A stretch of 64,000 bases of DNA from Fidelibacterota bacterium (GCA_947476275.1 CANJPQ010000002.1:62001-126000), one strand, 5' to 3'. Shown: positions 19,807-35,324, counted from the stretch's first letter. Translations and numbers: made by a program. The notes: generated by a model from the letters alone, not told the origin.

Positions 19807-20199
19807 TTAGCCCTTCTTCATGTTGCGCTTGCCTTGCGGCGTCTGGCGCATCTTGCGTGCGGCGTACTTGGCGTCGCGCTTGGCTTTTTGCAACGCGGCG
19901 GCTTCCGCCTGCGCCATCACCTTCTGACGCGCGAGTTCTTCGATGGCACGCTTCGCAGCTTCTTCCGCCTCGCGGCGGGCCTGCTTCGTGGCTTCCTTGG
20001 TGGCAGCCTCTTCCGCCTTGCGCTGCTTGTAGGCTGCCTGACGGGCAGCTTCCCGGGCGTCGCGCTCCGCGGCGGCCTTGGCGCGTTCGGCTTGCTGTTC
20101 GGGTGTGAAAACGGGGGCTTTGGCCTTGGCCTTTTCCAACAGCGACTGCTTAGCCTTGGCCGAGGCAGCAGCGCGATCCGCGAAAGTAGGTTCCTTCAT
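19807..20199 (-). CDS. DUF6481 family protein, Ala/Lys/Glu-rich coiled coil
   Basis: 130 residues, almost entirely charged and alanine-rich. It has a family-like opening MKEPTFADRAAASAKAKQ, a long predicted helix of repeated AERxAREAARQA-type segments (about 35-110) and the closing KRDAKYAARKMRQ. It has no signal or membrane segment. Proteins with this opening and ending are widespread in alphaproteobacteria and are annotated DUF6481; their role is unknown. The basic composition suggests nucleic-acid or ribosome contact, which is inference. Downstream the hairpin at 19760-19784 probably ends its transcript. Confidence 0.85.
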   Translation of the reverse strand: MKEPTFADRAAASAKAKQSLLEKAKAKAPVFTPEQQAERAKAAAERDAREAARQAAYKQRKAEEAATKEATKQARREAEEAAKRAIEELARQKVMAQAEAAALQKAKRDAKYAARKMRQTPQGKRNMKKG

Positions 20200-20237
20200 T
20201 CACTCCACCTAAAGGGCGTCATACCAGCAAGGCGGGT

Positions 20238-20576
20238 TTATGCCGTGCCGGACTGGAATTTGTCCAGGGGCGGAACCCGGTTTTGCAACGGAAAAAGGGG
20301 GAAATGGCCTGCAAATGCCATTTCCCCCTCTAAGTCTAGGTCGTCTTGAGGCGCTACGGGCCGAAAGCGTGCTCCGCGGCGGGACGGGAGGGTGCGTCCT
20401 TCAGGCCCTCGGACCCCGGGGGCGGTGGTTCCGAGCACCAATTCCTGCATGTGCTGGCGGGCGCGCCACAGGCGGCTTTTCACGGTGCCCACCGAGCAGC
20501 CGATGGACGTGGTGGCTTCGTCGTACGAAAGGCCGCTGGCGCACACCAACACCAACACCTCCCGCCGCAATTTCAT
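20238..20576 (-). pseudogene. Remnant of an ECF sigma factor (region 4 only), probably nonfunctional
   Basis: The first 50 codons read as sigma region 4.2: RREVLVLVCASGLSYDEAT, then the helix-turn-helix GCSVGTVKSRLWRARQHM. Region 2 (promoter melting and core binding) is missing; the frame starts ten bases after the ligA stop codon, leaving no room for it. The 60 residues after LVLG resemble no sigma factor and run straight through an intrinsic terminator (20297-20328). I read this as a 5'-truncated gene whose remaining open frame is fortuitous beyond about 20430. A shortened regulator that still binds DNA or an anti-sigma factor is possible but unsupported. Confidence 0.65.
20291..20328 (-). 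terminator. Intrinsic terminator closing the ligA end of the division/cell-wall block
   Basis: GGGGGAAATGGC (20297-20308) and GCCATTTCCCCC (20317-20328) make a perfect 12-base-pair stem with an 8-base loop. On the minus strand the stem is followed by TTTTTCC. It is the first strong terminator after ligA, and it lies inside the sigma-remnant frame. Confidence 0.8.
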
Positions 20577-20585
20577 GGCGTGCGG

Positions 20586-24379
<3,794 letters not shown>

Positions 24380-24408
24380 CGGTGGACTCGTTTACCCCCG
24401 CGTGGGCC

Positions 24409-25224
24409 TTACCAGAATTTGAACCAGGGCTTCGCGCCGCTGGCGGCCGCCGGCATGCTCTTGCCTTCGACGATGGCGTAGGCGTCCCGATACCAATCGC
24501 TGCCGGGATAATTGTAACCCAACACGGCCGCGGCCTTCTGCGCTTCTTCGACGAGGCCGAGCGCCATAAAGCTCTCGGTCAGGCGCTCCAGGGCTTCCGG
24601 CGAGTGCGTGGTGTCGCCGTACTGGTCGACCACGACCTTGAAGCGGTTGATGGCGGCGAGGAACTGGACGCGGCGCTCATAGAAGCGGCCGATCGCCATT
24701 TCCTTACCGGCCAAGTGATCGCGCGTGAGGTCGATCTTCAAGCGGGCGTCGCGGGAATAGGTCGTGCCCGGAAAGCGCGTGAGAATTTCCTGCAGGGCAT
24801 CGAGCGCCTTGCGCGTCAGCGTCTGGTCGCGCTGCACGTCTGCGATCTGTTCATAGTAGCACAGCGCCTTCAGGTAATAGGCATAGGCGATATCGCGGTT
24901 GCCCGGATGCACGGCGATGAAGCGATCGAGCGCCGTCACCGCGTCATCGTACTTGTTGTTCTGATACTGGGCGTACGCCGACATCAGCTTGGCCTTGGTC
25001 GCCCAGACGGAATAGGGATGCTGGCGTTCGACTTCGTCGAAATACGCTGCGGCTTCTTTGTAGCGGCCTTCCTCAAGATAGCCGAGCGCCTGGCTATAAA
25101 TCTCGTAGACCGACTGCTCCTTGTAATCGGCGTCCTTGTTCTTGGAACAGGCGCCGAGGGACGCAGCGATTACGCACACCGCCACAATCGCCAGGAGGCG
25201 GGGGATCATCAGCCGGAAGTACAT
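24409..25224 (-). CDS. bamD: Outer-membrane assembly lipoprotein BamD
   Basis: 271 residues. A lipoprotein signal (MIPRLLAIVAVCVIAASLGAC) ends in lipobox LGAC. Five TPR-like repeats follow: EIYSQALGYLEEGRYKEAAAYF, AYAQYQNNKYDDAVTALDRF, YLKALCYYEQI, RKALDALQEILTRFPG and the C-terminal FYERRVQFLAAINRF segment. BamD is the essential partner of BamA in outer-membrane protein insertion. The longer ATG at 25224 is kept, but M6 at 25209 would fit the signal peptide as well. Position between lpxC and recN matches the alphaproteobacterial order. Confidence 0.95.
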   Translation of the reverse strand: MYFRLMIPRLLAIVAVCVIAASLGACSKNKDADYKEQSVYEIYSQALGYLEEGRYKEAAAYFDEVERQHPYSVWATKAKLMSAYAQYQNNKYDDAVTALDRFIAVHPGNRDIAYAYYLKALCYYEQIADVQRDQTLTRKALDALQEILTRFPGTTYSRDARLKIDLTRDHLAGKEMAIGRFYERRVQFLAAINRFKVVVDQYGDTTHSPEALERLTESFMALGLVEEAQKAAAVLGYNYPGSDWYRDAYAIVEGKSMPAAASGAKPWFKFW

Positions 25225-25358
25225 TAGCGATCTGCCTGGAATCTCAAGGGTATGCCCAGGTCTGGGCCCGGGCGCGGCGGAGTATAGGCAGGCGGGGGGC
25301 GGGAGTCACCAGTGGGTAGTCAGGGCCAGATAAACAGCCGAAAGCGCCTTGGGAAACC

Positions 25359-26357
25359 TTAACCGAACGCAACCATGGCGTCGCGTTCTGCCCAGGCGGC
25401 GAGGGAGGTGTCGTCCTCATAAAGGTCGATCAGTTCCCAGCCGGTCGGGTCGGCCAACACCTTGCGCATCAACGTCGCGGTATCGGCGTGGCTTGAGCAA
25501 CGGCCGACGAAGTGGCCGATAATGGGGTGACCCGACAGGTACAGGTCACCGATGGCGTCCAGGGCCTTATGGTGCACGAACTCATGGGCGTGCCGCAGGC
25601 CTTCCTCGTTCAGGATGCGGTTGCCGTCCACGACAATGGCGTTGTCCAGGTTGCCGCCGCGGGCCAAGCCGGCTTCACGCAAGGCGGTGACGTCGGACAG
25701 CAGGCCGAAGGTGCGGGCCCGGGCGATCTCGGCCTTGAAGACGTCGCGTTCGACCATGAACGAGCAGGACTGGCGCCCAATCGCCGCGGCGCGGAAGTCG
25801 ATCGTGAAATCGACCCGCAGGCCACCGGCCCAGGAGCCTAAGGCGACCATTTTGTCGCCAGTCGCGTGGGAAAAGGACTTGGTGATGCGCAGGGCCTTGC
25901 GGACGGCGTCTTGCTCGACCGCGCCAGCGCACTCAATCAGGAAGGCAAAAGGGGCGGCGCTGCCGTCCATGGCCGGGACTTCCGGCCCGTTGATCTCGAC
26001 AATGGCGTTGTCGATTTCCAGGCCGCAGAAGGCAGACATAAGGTGTTCGACCGTGGCGACGCTGATGCCGTTCTGGTCGGCCAGCACGGTGCACATGCGG
26101 GAGTCGGTTACATTCGCCCAGGTAGCGCGGATCTCGGCCCCGCCGCCGACCAAGTCGACGCGGCGGAATACAATCCCGGTATCCGGTTCGGCCGGGTAAA
26201 GCTTCATGCTGACGCGCACGCCGGAGTGAAGGCCGATACCGGCGCAACCGATGCTGGTTTTCAGAGTCTTTTGCAGGATCGGCTGACGGCCACTACCCAT
26301 ATTTTGGGAGGCGGCGCTGCCATGCAGCGCACCGGGGGTTCTCGCGTCAAACTTCAT
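25359..26357 (-). CDS. lpxC: UDP-3-O-acyl-N-acetylglucosamine deacetylase
   Basis: 332 residues. It catalyses the committed, zinc-dependent step of lipid A synthesis. Seen: GIGLHSGVRVSMKL at the N-terminus, the zinc ligand histidine of TVEHLMSAFCGLEIDNA, the substrate segment EVPAMDGSAAPF, and the HKALDAIGDLYLSG motif carrying the other zinc ligands His and Asp. The first 20 residues are unconserved and the true start could be a later methionine. Presence shows the cell makes lipopolysaccharide. It lies 310 bases after ftsZ and 134 before bamD. Confidence 0.97.
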   Translation of the reverse strand: MKFDARTPGALHGSAASQNMGSGRQPILQKTLKTSIGCAGIGLHSGVRVSMKLYPAEPDTGIVFRRVDLVGGGAEIRATWANVTDSRMCTVLADQNGISVATVEHLMSAFCGLEIDNAIVEINGPEVPAMDGSAAPFAFLIECAGAVEQDAVRKALRITKSFSHATGDKMVALGSWAGGLRVDFTIDFRAAAIGRQSCSFMVERDVFKAEIARARTFGLLSDVTALREAGLARGGNLDNAIVVDGNRILNEEGLRHAHEFVHHKALDAIGDLYLSGHPIIGHFVGRCSSHADTATLMRKVLADPTGWELIDLYEDDTSLAAWAERDAMVAFG

Positions 26358-26667
26358 ACGTCACCGACTCTTAAGTTTAGGCCGAAGGAGACGCACGTCT
26401 GCGCCGTAACGGTGGCCGCTGTTGCAACTCCCCCGAGAAGCTGCAAAGTCGCGGCATTGTTGCAAATCGACCGCATTTCGCAAGGAAAAGTTCCGGCTGG
26501 CCAACATTTTAACTTTCTTGCCGCCTCGGTCGCGATCGTCAAAGCGCTTGGACCATAACGAGCTTTTTGGGCGAAAAGTTGTCCCCCGAGAACGACAGAG
26601 GCCCGCAGTTGACCTGCGGGCATCTAAACGCGCGCAACCCGTGAAGGTTGCGCAACTCTACAGCGTG
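26358..26667. other. Intergenic region between ftsZ and lpxC
   Basis: No gene is seen in these 310 bases. The part next to ftsZ holds two hairpins (26601-26653). The rest should carry the lpxC promoter on the minus strand, but I found no box pair good enough to call. TTGCAAC-like motifs recur (near 26420 and 26459). Confidence 0.5.
26601..26653 (-). terminator. Two tandem hairpins after ftsZ, possible terminator
   Basis: On the minus strand, just past the ftsZ stop, GCGCAACC/GGTTGCGC (26632-26653, loop 6) is followed by GCCCGCAG/CTGCGGGC (26601-26621, loop 5). Both stems are perfect 8-base pairs. No T-run follows immediately, so termination would be weak or factor-dependent; RNA stabilisation or processing is an alternative. 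Confidence 0.45.
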
Positions 26668-28590
26668 CTAGTTGGCTTGCCGGCGCAAGAAGGCTGGGAT
26701 CTCCAGTTCATCCTCGTCGTGCGACGTCACCCCACCGCGGTCCTGCGGTGACATGGAGATCGCCATCCCAGGACGGGGATCGACCTTCGCCTGGGGCTCC
26801 GGAGCCTTCGGCGGGGTCGGGTCCTTGCGGGCAGTGAGGCTGCGGTAGCGCGTGAACAAGCTCAGGCGCCCTTCAGCCTTGGGGGCCTCCGCCACGGGGG
26901 CGGGTGCCGGGGCGACAGGGGCGGGAGCCGCCACGGCGGCTGGCCGCACCGGCTCACCGAGCGGCAGGGTTTGCGGCTTGAACTGCGGCTCCGCCGGGCG
27001 CGGGGCCATCGGCTGGCGCATCGCTGGAGCCCTCGCCATCGCTTCCATCACCGCGGCGGCCTGGGCTGCCACCGGTGCCGGAGCAACCGGGGCCACCATG
27101 ACCGGTGCAACCGGGACCGGCTGCGGCGGCATGGGGGCCGGGGGGGCTACCGGCGCAGGCATCACGTCCATCGGCGCGCTGACAGCCGCATCAGCGACCG
27201 ACGCGAGATCGAAAGGCTCAGCTTCCTCGTAGGCCGGCTCCATTCGCGCAGCCGCTGCCATGTCGGCGAGCATCTGCTCTTCGGTTGCCAGGTCCGAGGT
27301 GCCGAGCGCCGGCGCCAAGGTGCTGCCGCCCACCGCGAACGATGTCGGAGCGAAGGATGCGGGAGCGAACGCCGGTTGAGCAACCCGCGCCATGATCGGC
27401 CGTGCGGCCGGCGCGGCCGGTGCCACGACCGGTGCCACGACCGGGGCGGCGACGGGTGCCGCCACGGGTGCGGCCACGGGTGCGGCCACGGGCGCGGCTG
27501 CGACGATCGGCGGGATGGGCGCCGGCGCCGGGGCGGCCGAGGTGCGGATCTCCGGCACGATCCGGCTGATCACGCGGGTTTCCCGCTGCGGCATCGGCCG
27601 CGGCTGCACGCCCGCCTCGGACTCGATGCCCGTCGCGACCACGGAGACGCGGATCTTGCCCTCCATGCTCTCGTCGAAGCACGAACCGAAGATGATGTGC
27701 GCATCGGTCTCCACTTCGTCGCGGATGCGGTTGGCCGCTTCATCTACCTCGAACAAGGTGATGTCGGAGCCGCCGGTGATATTGATCAACACACCCTTGG
27801 CGCCGCGCATGGAGGTGTCTTCCAGCAGCGGGTTGGCGATCGCGGCTTCGGCCGCATCGAGCGCGCGACGGTCGCCGCAGGCCTCGCCGGTGCCCATCAT
27901 CGCCCGACCCATCGCCGCCATGACGGTCCGCACGTCGGCGAAGTCGAGGTTGATGAGACCCGGCATCATCATCAGGTCGGTGACGCTGCGTACGCCGGCA
28001 TGAAGCACGTCGTCGGCCATCTTGAAGGCGTCGGCAAACGTGGTCTTTTCGTTCGCGACCCTGAACAGGTTCTGGTTCGGGATCACGATCAGGGTGTCGA
28101 CAAAGCCGGCCAAATCGTCGATGCCGGCTTCGGCGAGGCGCATGCGATGCGCGCCCTCGAAGTGGAACGGCTTGGTGACGACGCCGACGGTCAGCACGCC
28201 CATTTCGCGCGCCGCCCGAGCGATCACCGGAGCCGCACCGGTGCCGGTGCCGCCGCCCATGCCGGCCGTGATGAACGCCATATGCGAGCCTTCCAGCTCA
28301 CGGGCGATCAGCTCAAGCGCTTCCTCGGCCGAGTTGCGGCCGATCTCCGGCCGTGCGCCGGCGCCGAGGCCTTGCGTCGTATCGCGACCGAGCTGAATAC
28401 GCCGGTCGGTGCGCGACAGGGACAAGGCCTGGGCGTCGGTGTTGGCGACGACGAAGTCGACGCCGTCCATGGCGCTCTGGATCATGTTGTTGACGGCGTT
28501 ACCGCCGGCGCCGCCGACACCGATGACGCTGATGCGCGGCTTCAACTGGGCTTCGATCGTGGTTCTCGGAACACTGATGTTGATGGTCAT
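26668..28590 (-). CDS. ftsZ: Cell division protein FtsZ with long Ala/Pro-rich linker
   Basis: 640 residues; the GTPase core is of usual size (about 1-320) and the linker is long. Core motifs: [12 protein letters not shown], the tubulin signature [11 protein letters not shown] (about residue 110), and the synergy-loop [11 protein letters not shown]. The C-terminus [14 protein letters not shown] is the conserved peptide that binds FtsA and other partners. Between them lie about 300 residues rich in Ala, Pro and Val, including near-exact VAAP repeats. FtsZ polymerises into the cytokinetic ring. It lies 133 bases after ftsA. Long linkers are usual in alphaproteobacteria, though this one is at the long end. 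Confidence 0.98.
   Translation of the reverse strand: MTINISVPRTTIEAQLKPRISVIGVGGAGGNAVNNMIQSAMDGVDFVVANTDAQALSLSRTDRRIQLGRDTTQGLGAGARPEIGRNSAEEALELIARELEGSHMAFITAGMGGGTGTGAAPVIARAAREMGVLTVGVVTKPFHFEGAHRMRLAEAGIDDLAGFVDTLIVIPNQNLFRVANEKTTFADAFKMADDVLHAGVRSVTDLMMMPGLINLDFADVRTVMAAMGRAMMGTGEACGDRRALDAAEAAIANPLLEDTSMRGAKGVLINITGGSDITLFEVDEAANRIRDEVETDAHIIFGSCFDESMEGKIRVSVVATGIESEAGVQPRPMPQRETRVISRIVPEIRTSAAPAPAPIPPIVAAAPVAAPVAAPVAAPVAAPVVAPVVAPAAPAARPIMARVAQPAFAPASFAPTSFAVGGSTLAPALGTSDLATEEQMLADMAAAARMEPAYEEAEPFDLASVADAAVSAPMDVMPAPVAPPAPMPPQPVPVAPVMVAPVAPAPVAAQAAAVMEAMARAPAMRQPMAPRPAEPQFKPQTLPLGEPVRPAAVAAPAPVAPAPAPVAEAPKAEGRLSLFTRYRSLTARKDPTPPKAPEPQAKVDPRPGMAISMSPQDRGGVTSHDEDELEIPAFLRRQAN
27419..27503 (-). 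repeat. 12-base tandem repeat inside ftsZ encoding VAAP units
   Basis: About seven copies of a 12-base unit close to GGTGCGGCCACG (plus strand) lie head to tail here. On the coding strand they encode five VAAP and two VVAP units in the FtsZ linker. Unit similarity at DNA level suggests recent expansion by slippage; copy number may vary among strains. Confidence 0.8.
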
Positions 28591-28723
28591 ATTTCCCTCC
28601 GCTTGGAATTTTGTTCTTTGAGTCTGTGCAACGTCTCGTTCACATCTCGCGTACTTCGTCTTCGTTTTCTTCTGGGGGCCGGTCCCGTGCCGACGGCCGC
28701 CGCGTGCTGTGTGTGCGTCATGC

Positions 28724-29995
28724 TCAGAAGTTCTCCCGAAGCCATTGGCCGAGACGGCCGATGCCTCGCTTGTTCTTTGCGGCGTTCATGGCGCCGAAAT
28801 CCGGACGGGCGACGTGTTCGCGCAGGCCGTAGCGCAATAGTCCGCCGCACGTGGCGAAGGCAGGGCCCGACACGGACTCCGGCAGGCCGCGGATCGCTTT
28901 GGGGCGCCCGAGGCGGACCTGGCGGTCGAGCACCATCTCCGCCAAATCGCGCACGCCTTCCAGTTGGCTGGCACCGCCGGTGAGCACCACGCGCCGCCCG
29001 GCGAGCTTGCCGAAGCCGGAGGTTTCCAACTGAGCGCGCACGAGTTCGAAGGTTTCCTCCAGCCGCGGCTGGATGATCTGCACCAGCATCGACTTGGGCA
29101 CTTCGTTTGCGCTGGATTCGTCTTCCTCGCCGACGACCGGGACCTTCAGCATCTCGCGGGCGTCGGACGGCATCTGCATGACGCTGCCGTAGACCGTCTT
29201 AAGGCGTTCTGCCTTTGCCACAGGTGTGGAGAGACCCTTGGCGACGTCGTTGGTGACGTGATTGCCGCCGATCGGCAGCGAATCCACGAACACCACCTGG
29301 CTTTCCATGAACACCGCGATCGACGTCGTGCCGCCGCCCATGTCGATGACGGTCACGCCCAGTTCCTTCTCGTCTTCCACGAGACATGCAAGGCCGGAGG
29401 CGTAGGGGCTGACGACGCGATCCTCGATATCGAGGTGGCAGCGATCGATCACCGTGGAGAGGTTCTTTGCGGGGCCGATGGCGGCGGTGACGAGGTGAAC
29501 GTTCACGCCTAAACGATCCCCGTACATGCCGCGCGGATCGAGGATGCCGTTGCCGCCGTCGATGGAGTACCTGGTCGGGATGCAATGGATGAGTTCGCGG
29601 TCGTCCGCGTCGTACATCGCGCTGCCCTGGTCGAGTACGCGGCGCACATCGGTGTCGCGGATCTGGTGGCCGGAAACCGCAAGTTCCACTTCAACGCGGG
29701 TGGAGCGCGGGCCGCCGCAGGACATGTTCACGAAGACGGTGTCGACGCGCGCGTTCGCCATCTGCTCGGCGGCATCGACTGCGGCGCGCACCGACGCTTC
29801 GACTTCGTCCAGGTTGGCAACCTGGCCGCTGCGCATGCCGCGAGAGCGGTGATGCCCGACGCCGACGACTTGGAAGTCCGGTCCTTCACCGCCTTCGCCG
29901 CGGCTGTCGCCGACGTTGGCGATGAAGCAGGCGACCTTGGTGGTGCCGACGTCGAGTGCGGCAATCGTCGTGTTGCGCGGAATGGGTTTTGCCAC
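28724..29995 (-). CDS. ftsA: Cell division protein FtsA
   Basis: 423 residues, actin-fold ATPase. It tethers FtsZ to the inner membrane and recruits later division proteins. Motifs: phosphate-1 [16 protein letters not shown], phosphate-2 [14 protein letters not shown], adenosine motif [13 protein letters not shown], and the C-terminal amphipathic membrane-targeting helix [11 protein letters not shown]. The SHS2/1C domain lies at about 90-170. It follows ftsQ with a 20-base gap and precedes ftsZ. Confidence 0.98.
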   Translation of the reverse strand: MAKPIPRNTTIAALDVGTTKVACFIANVGDSRGEGGEGPDFQVVGVGHHRSRGMRSGQVANLDEVEASVRAAVDAAEQMANARVDTVFVNMSCGGPRSTRVEVELAVSGHQIRDTDVRRVLDQGSAMYDADDRELIHCIPTRYSIDGGNGILDPRGMYGDRLGVNVHLVTAAIGPAKNLSTVIDRCHLDIEDRVVSPYASGLACLVEDEKELGVTVIDMGGGTTSIAVFMESQVVFVDSLPIGGNHVTNDVAKGLSTPVAKAERLKTVYGSVMQMPSDAREMLKVPVVGEEDESSANEVPKSMLVQIIQPRLEETFELVRAQLETSGFGKLAGRRVVLTGGASQLEGVRDLAEMVLDRQVRLGRPKAIRGLPESVSGPAFATCGGLLRYGLREHVARPDFGAMNAAKNKRGIGRLGQWLRENF

Positions 29996-30015
29996 GGTTT
30001 CCCCCTAGGTGCTCA

Positions 30016-30897
30016 TCAGGTCGTTTGTCCGGATCCGGCTTGCCGAATCACGGCCGCAGGGCTCGTTTTCTTTTTCGCCAGCGGCTTCTCGGGCACCGCG
30101 TTGGGATCGTTGCGCAAGCGCACGATCAACCGGTCCGGCAGCCGCAGGTCGATGAAGGCCACATCGCGCTCTAGAATCTTGGAGGTGCGCTCCAACTCCG
30201 CGAGCCGCGTCCAGGCGCCTTGCAGATCGTCCTCGGGCAGGCGCACCGCGATGCCGCCTTCGAAGGTGTCGAGATAAACATTCCAGCGCCGCGCGCTGAC
30301 GCGCACAGCGGCGCGCACGCGTTTGCTGAGCTCCGGGACCTTGTCGAGTTCCGCGAACAGCTTTGCGGCGTGCTGCGGCGCATCCGCGCCGACGATCACG
30401 CGCATCGTGCGATCCGCTTCGGGCACGGTCACGATCGGGTGGCCGTCGCGGTCCACCAGGGTGTAGCGGCTGCCCTGCTGCCAGAGCGCGTAGGGCTGAC
30501 GCTCGTGGATCACCACATGCACGGTATTCGGCAGGCGGCGTTCCACTTGCGCGGCCTTCACCCAAGGCAAGGCTTCCAGCGCGGCGCGGGCGTCGTCGAC
30601 GTCGATCGACAGGATCGGCGTGCCGCGCGTGACGTCGAGGGCGGCCATCACGTCTTCCGCCGCGGTCATGCTGCGGCCTTCGACGGTGAGGGCTTCCAGG
30701 CGCAAGCCGGCCAGCACCGAGGCGTTGACGAACACGCGCACGGCGCGATCCTTCAGCGGGATGAGCGTGCTGGGCGGCGGCGCATATTTGATGGCGGCGA
30801 AGGTCATCACGCCGGCAAGCGCTAAGGTTCCCAGCGCGAGCGCGCCCGCGCGGATCACCTGGGGCGGGACTTGGAGCTGGCGCTTTACGCGTCGCAT
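30016..30897 (-). CDS. ftsQ: Cell division protein FtsQ
   Basis: 293 residues from ATG 30897: a basic cytoplasmic tail ([13 protein letters not shown]), one transmembrane helix ([19 protein letters not shown]), a periplasmic POTRA domain ([21 protein letters not shown] to about 130, with [19 protein letters not shown]) and the FtsQ domain with [18 protein letters not shown] chose 30897 over 30918 because GGAGG precedes it at good spacing. The start overlaps the end of ddl by 13 bases. FtsQ links early and late divisome components. The C-terminal tail is Lys/Pro-rich. Confidence 0.94.
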   Translation of the reverse strand: MRRVKRQLQVPPQVIRAGALALGTLALAGVMTFAAIKYAPPPSTLIPLKDRAVRVFVNASVLAGLRLEALTVEGRSMTAAEDVMAALDVTRGTPILSIDVDDARAALEALPWVKAAQVERRLPNTVHVVIHERQPYALWQQGSRYTLVDRDGHPIVTVPEADRTMRVIVGADAPQHAAKLFAELDKVPELSKRVRAAVRVSARRWNVYLDTFEGGIAVRLPEDDLQGAWTRLAELERTSKILERDVAFIDLRLPDRLIVRLRNDPNAVPEKPLAKKKTSPAAVIRQAGSGQTT

Positions 30898-31792
30898 TGC
30901 GCCGCCTCCACCATCCACGTCACCAGGTCCTCGAAGCTCATGCCGACGTGGGCGGCCTGTTCCGGCACCAGCGACGTCGGCGTCAGGCCCGGTTGGGTGT
31001 TGACCTCAAGAATCACCAGCTTGTCGCCGTCGAGACGGAAGTCCGCACGGCTGGCGCCGCGGCAGCCCAACGCTCGGTGCGCAAGCACGGACAGTTCCAT
31101 CGCTTTCTTGGTGATGTCCGCTGGCAACGGCGCCGGGAGGATGTGCTTCGATCCGCCGTCGGAATACTTTGCGTCGTAATCGTAGAAGTCGTTGGCTGTG
31201 GTGATCTCGGTGACTGCCAGGGCGCGGTCGCCCAGGACCGCCACAGTCACTTCGCGGCCCGGGATGAAGGCTTCCGCCATGATCAGGTCGTCATCGCCGA
31301 GGTCGAGGTCGTCGAGTGGCGGATGGTTCGAGCCGGCGCGTACGATCTTCACGCCGACGCTGGACCCTTCGTTGGTCGGCTTCAGCACATAGGGCCGCGG
31401 CAGCACGTCGCCGCGCTTGGCTTCGCGCAGGGTCACGACTTTCTCAGCCGCCACGGGAATGCCCGCGCTGGCGAACACGCGCTTGGCCATGGGCTTGTCC
31501 ATGGCCACGGCGGACGCCATGCGGCCCGAGGCGGTGTAGGGTAGGGCCATGATGTCGAGCAGGCCCTGGATGCAGCCGTCCTCGCCGAAGCGACCGTGCA
31601 GCGCGTTGAACACCACATCCGGCTGTGCGGCTTGTATCGCGGTCACGAGTTTGGACACGTCGCGCGGCACGTCGATCTCGCGCACATCGAAGCCGCGGGC
31701 GCGCAGCGCTTTGCTCGCAGCCTTGCCGGAGACGAGCGAGACCTCGCGCTCCTTGGAGTAGCCGCCCATCAATACGGCGATGCGTTTGGCGG

Positions 31793-31796
<4 letters not shown>
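30885..31796 (-). CDS. ddl: D-alanine-D-alanine ligase
   Basis: 303 residues, ATP-grasp enzyme making the D-Ala-D-Ala dipeptide of peptidoglycan. Motifs: [15 protein letters not shown] at the N-terminus, [14 protein letters not shown], the ATP-binding [14 protein letters not shown], and the metal-binding [18 protein letters not shown]. The start overlaps the murB stop by four bases. Length and motifs fit the short DdlB type found in division/cell-wall clusters. Confidence 0.97.
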
Positions 31797-32739
<943 letters not shown>

Positions 32740-32743
<4 letters not shown>

Positions 32744-34167
32744 CCCTTCGCTCCCTTGGTCTGGGCGATCGCGGCGAGTTCAGCGGGCAGTGCGTGCGCC
32801 CAGGCAGTGATGTTGCCGGCGCCGAGGCAGACGACCACGTCACCCGGCAGGGCGACGTCGTCGATAACGGCGGCGAGATGCTTGTGCGAGATGAGCGCCG
32901 TGACTTGCGGGTGCCCGTGCGCGTGCAGGCCGTTCACCAGCGCGTCGCGGTTCACGCCCTCGATCGGCGCTTCGCCGGCGGGGTACACGTCCGCGACGAC
33001 CACATGGTCGGCGTCGTTGAAGCAGGTGCAGAATTCCTCGAACAGCGACTGCAGGCGGCTATAGCGGTGCGGCTGCACCACTGCGATGACGCGGTTCTTG
33101 GTGGTGGTGCGCGCGGCCTTCAGCACCGCGGAGATTTCCACCGGATGATGGCCGTAGTCGTCGATCACGGTGATGCCGTTGACTTCGCCGACCTTGGTGA
33201 AGCGTCGCTTGACGCCGCCGAACTTGGCGAGGCCCTCGCGGATCACCGCATCCGCGATGCCCATCTCGGCCCCCACCGACACGGCGGCGAGCGCGTTCAG
33301 CACGTTGTGCTGGCCGAACATGGTGAGGCGGATGCCTTGGATCGTGCGTTCGCCGCCGGTGACGCGGTCGGAGATCACCGCATCGAAGCGCACACCTTGG
33401 GAGTCGAGCAGGACATTGGTGCCGCGCACCTGCGCGAGCGGGCTCAGGCCATAGGTGATGATCTTGCGGTCGGTCAGCTGCGGCAGCAGGGATTGCACTT
33501 CCGGATGGTCGATGCACATCACGGCGTAGCCGTAGAACGGGATCGATTCCACGAAGGTGCGGAAAGCCGCCTTCACCTTCGAGAACTCGCCGTAGAACTC
33601 CATGTGTTCCGGGTCGATGTTGGTGACCACGGCGATGGTGGCGGGCAGGCGGGTGAAGGTGCCGTCGGATTCGTCGGCCTCCACCACCATCCATTCGCCC
33701 GCGCCCAAACGCGCGTTGGTGCCGTAAGCATTGATGATGCCGCCGTTGATGACGGTAGGATCGAGCGCCGCGGCATCGAGCACGCTGGCGACGAGCGACG
33801 TCGTGGTGGTCTTGCCGTGGGTGCCGCCGATCGCAATCGACCATTTCAGGCGCATCAGTTCCGCCAGCATCTCGGCACGGCGCACCACCGGCATCATGGC
33901 CTTGCGCGCGGCGAGAACCTCCGGATTGTCGGGCTTCACAGCCGACGAGATGACGATCACGCGTGCTTCGCCCAGGTTCTCGGCGCGATGGCCCACCTCG
34001 ACCTTGATCCCAAGGCCGCGCAGGCGATCCACATTCGCATTCTGGGCGATATCGCTACCCTGCACCTGGTAGCCGAGGTTGTGCATCACCTCGGCGATTC
34101 CGGACATGCCGATCCCGCCGATGCCGATGAAGTGGATGGTGCCGATATCGAGCGGCATGGATTGCAT
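32740..34167 (-). CDS. murC: UDP-N-acetylmuramate-L-alanine ligase
   Basis: 475 residues. It adds L-alanine to UDP-MurNAc, the first peptide step. The Rossmann opening is [18 protein letters not shown]; the ATP-binding loop is [13 protein letters not shown] (about residue 110); further motifs are [25 protein letters not shown] and [12 protein letters not shown]. The ATG overlaps the murG stop by one base (TGATG). MPLDIG at M4 could be the true start. Confidence 0.97.
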
Positions 34168-35324
34168 CAGACCGCTCCGTTGGTCGTGTTGGAAATCGTG
34201 GGCGTGGACATGGCGCTCTTCACACGAATGATTGACGCCACCACGGTCGCGAGACGTGCGGCGGCGTCGGGAATGGCAAAAGCGGCGGCGGAGGCGGCTG
34301 CTCCCGGCAACACCTGCGGCGCGGCCAGGAACTGGCTCAGGCGCGTCGCGACGCTGTCGACGGTGAAGTCGTCCTGCTTCATCAGCCAGGCACCGCCGGC
34401 AGCCGCGAGCGCCTTGGCATTCGCGGTCTGATGGTCGTCGGCGGCGTAAGGATAGGGCACCAGCAAGGACGGTCGGCCTGCGACCGCAAGCTCAGCCACT
34501 GTTGAGGAACCGGAGCGGGCGATCATCAGATGCGTATTGGCAAGAAGCTGCGGCATGTTCTCGAAGAACGATTGCAGCTGCGCATGTACGCCGATCTCGC
34601 CGTAGGCAGCCTCAACGCGCTCCAGATCTTCCGGGCGGCACTGCTGGAAGATTTCCAGCCGACGCGCGAGGCCGCGCGGCAGTTTCGCGATCGCCGCCGG
34701 GATCACCTCTGAGAACACACGCGCGCCTTGGCTGCCGCCGGTGATCAACAGGCGGAAGGGCCCGTCCTGGACCGGCGCGTTGTAGGCAATCTCGCGCACG
34801 GCGGCGACGGCCGGGCGCACGGGCATGCCGGTGCGTTCAACGTGCGGGCCGGCGGGAATGTCGACGTCCGCGAACGATGTGCACACGGTCTCGACCCGTG
34901 GCGCGAGCATGCGATTGGCGCGGCCGAGGATTGCGTTCTGTTCGTGGATCACGCTCGGCAGGCGCAGGTTCGTGGCCGCCAGTACACTGGGTGCAGCCGC
35001 ATAACCGCCGAAGCCGACGACGACGGACGGACGGGTGCGCTGCAGGATCTGTCGCGCCTGGAAATAGCCGAGCGCCAGGTTGGCCATGCCGCCGGCACGG
35101 TCCAGCAAGCCGCGGCCCGCGAGCGCGCCGGCGTTGATACGCTGCGTCTCGATCTGGCCGAGCGTGCCGCCGAAGATCGCGCCGCGCCGATCGGTGATCA
35201 GCATCAGGCGATGGCCCTGCGCTTGCAGTTCTTGCGCCAGGGCTTCGGCAGGAAACACGTGGCCGCCGGTTCCCCCGGCGGCAAGCGCGATCAGATGTCC
35301 TGCGTTGTGCTTGGCGATCATCAT
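34167..35324 (-). CDS. murG: UDP-GlcNAc:undecaprenyl-PP-MurNAc-pentapeptide GlcNAc transferase
   Basis: 385 residues from ATG 35324. It makes lipid II from lipid I on the inner leaflet of the membrane (GT28). Motifs: [65 protein letters not shown] and [14 protein letters not shown]. An open frame extends upstream to 35609 but lies antisense-like inside ftsW; the MM pair overlapping the ftsW stop (ATGATG) is the natural start. Confidence 0.97.
   Translation of the reverse strand: MMIAKHNAGHLIALAAGGTGGHVFPAEALAQELQAQGHRLMLITDRRGAIFGGTLGQIETQRINAGALAGRGLLDRAGGMANLALGYFQARQILQRTRPSVVVGFGGYAAAPSVLAATNLRLPSVIHEQNAILGRANRMLAPRVETVCTSFADVDIPAGPHVERTGMPVRPAVAAVREIAYNAPVQDGPFRLLITGGSQGARVFSEVIPAAIAKLPRGLARRLEIFQQCRPEDLERVEAAYGEIGVHAQLQSFFENMPQLLANTHLMIARSGSSTVAELAVAGRPSLLVPYPYAADDHQTANAKALAAAGGAWLMKQDDFTVDSVATRLSQFLAAPQVLPGAAASAAAFAIPDAAARLATVVASIIRVKSAMSTPTISNTTNGAV

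Noticed and set aside
26971-28983. 670-codon plus-strand frame opposite ftsZ
   Set aside because: Antisense shadow with His/Arg/Gly-rich composition caused by GC-rich codons of ftsZ.
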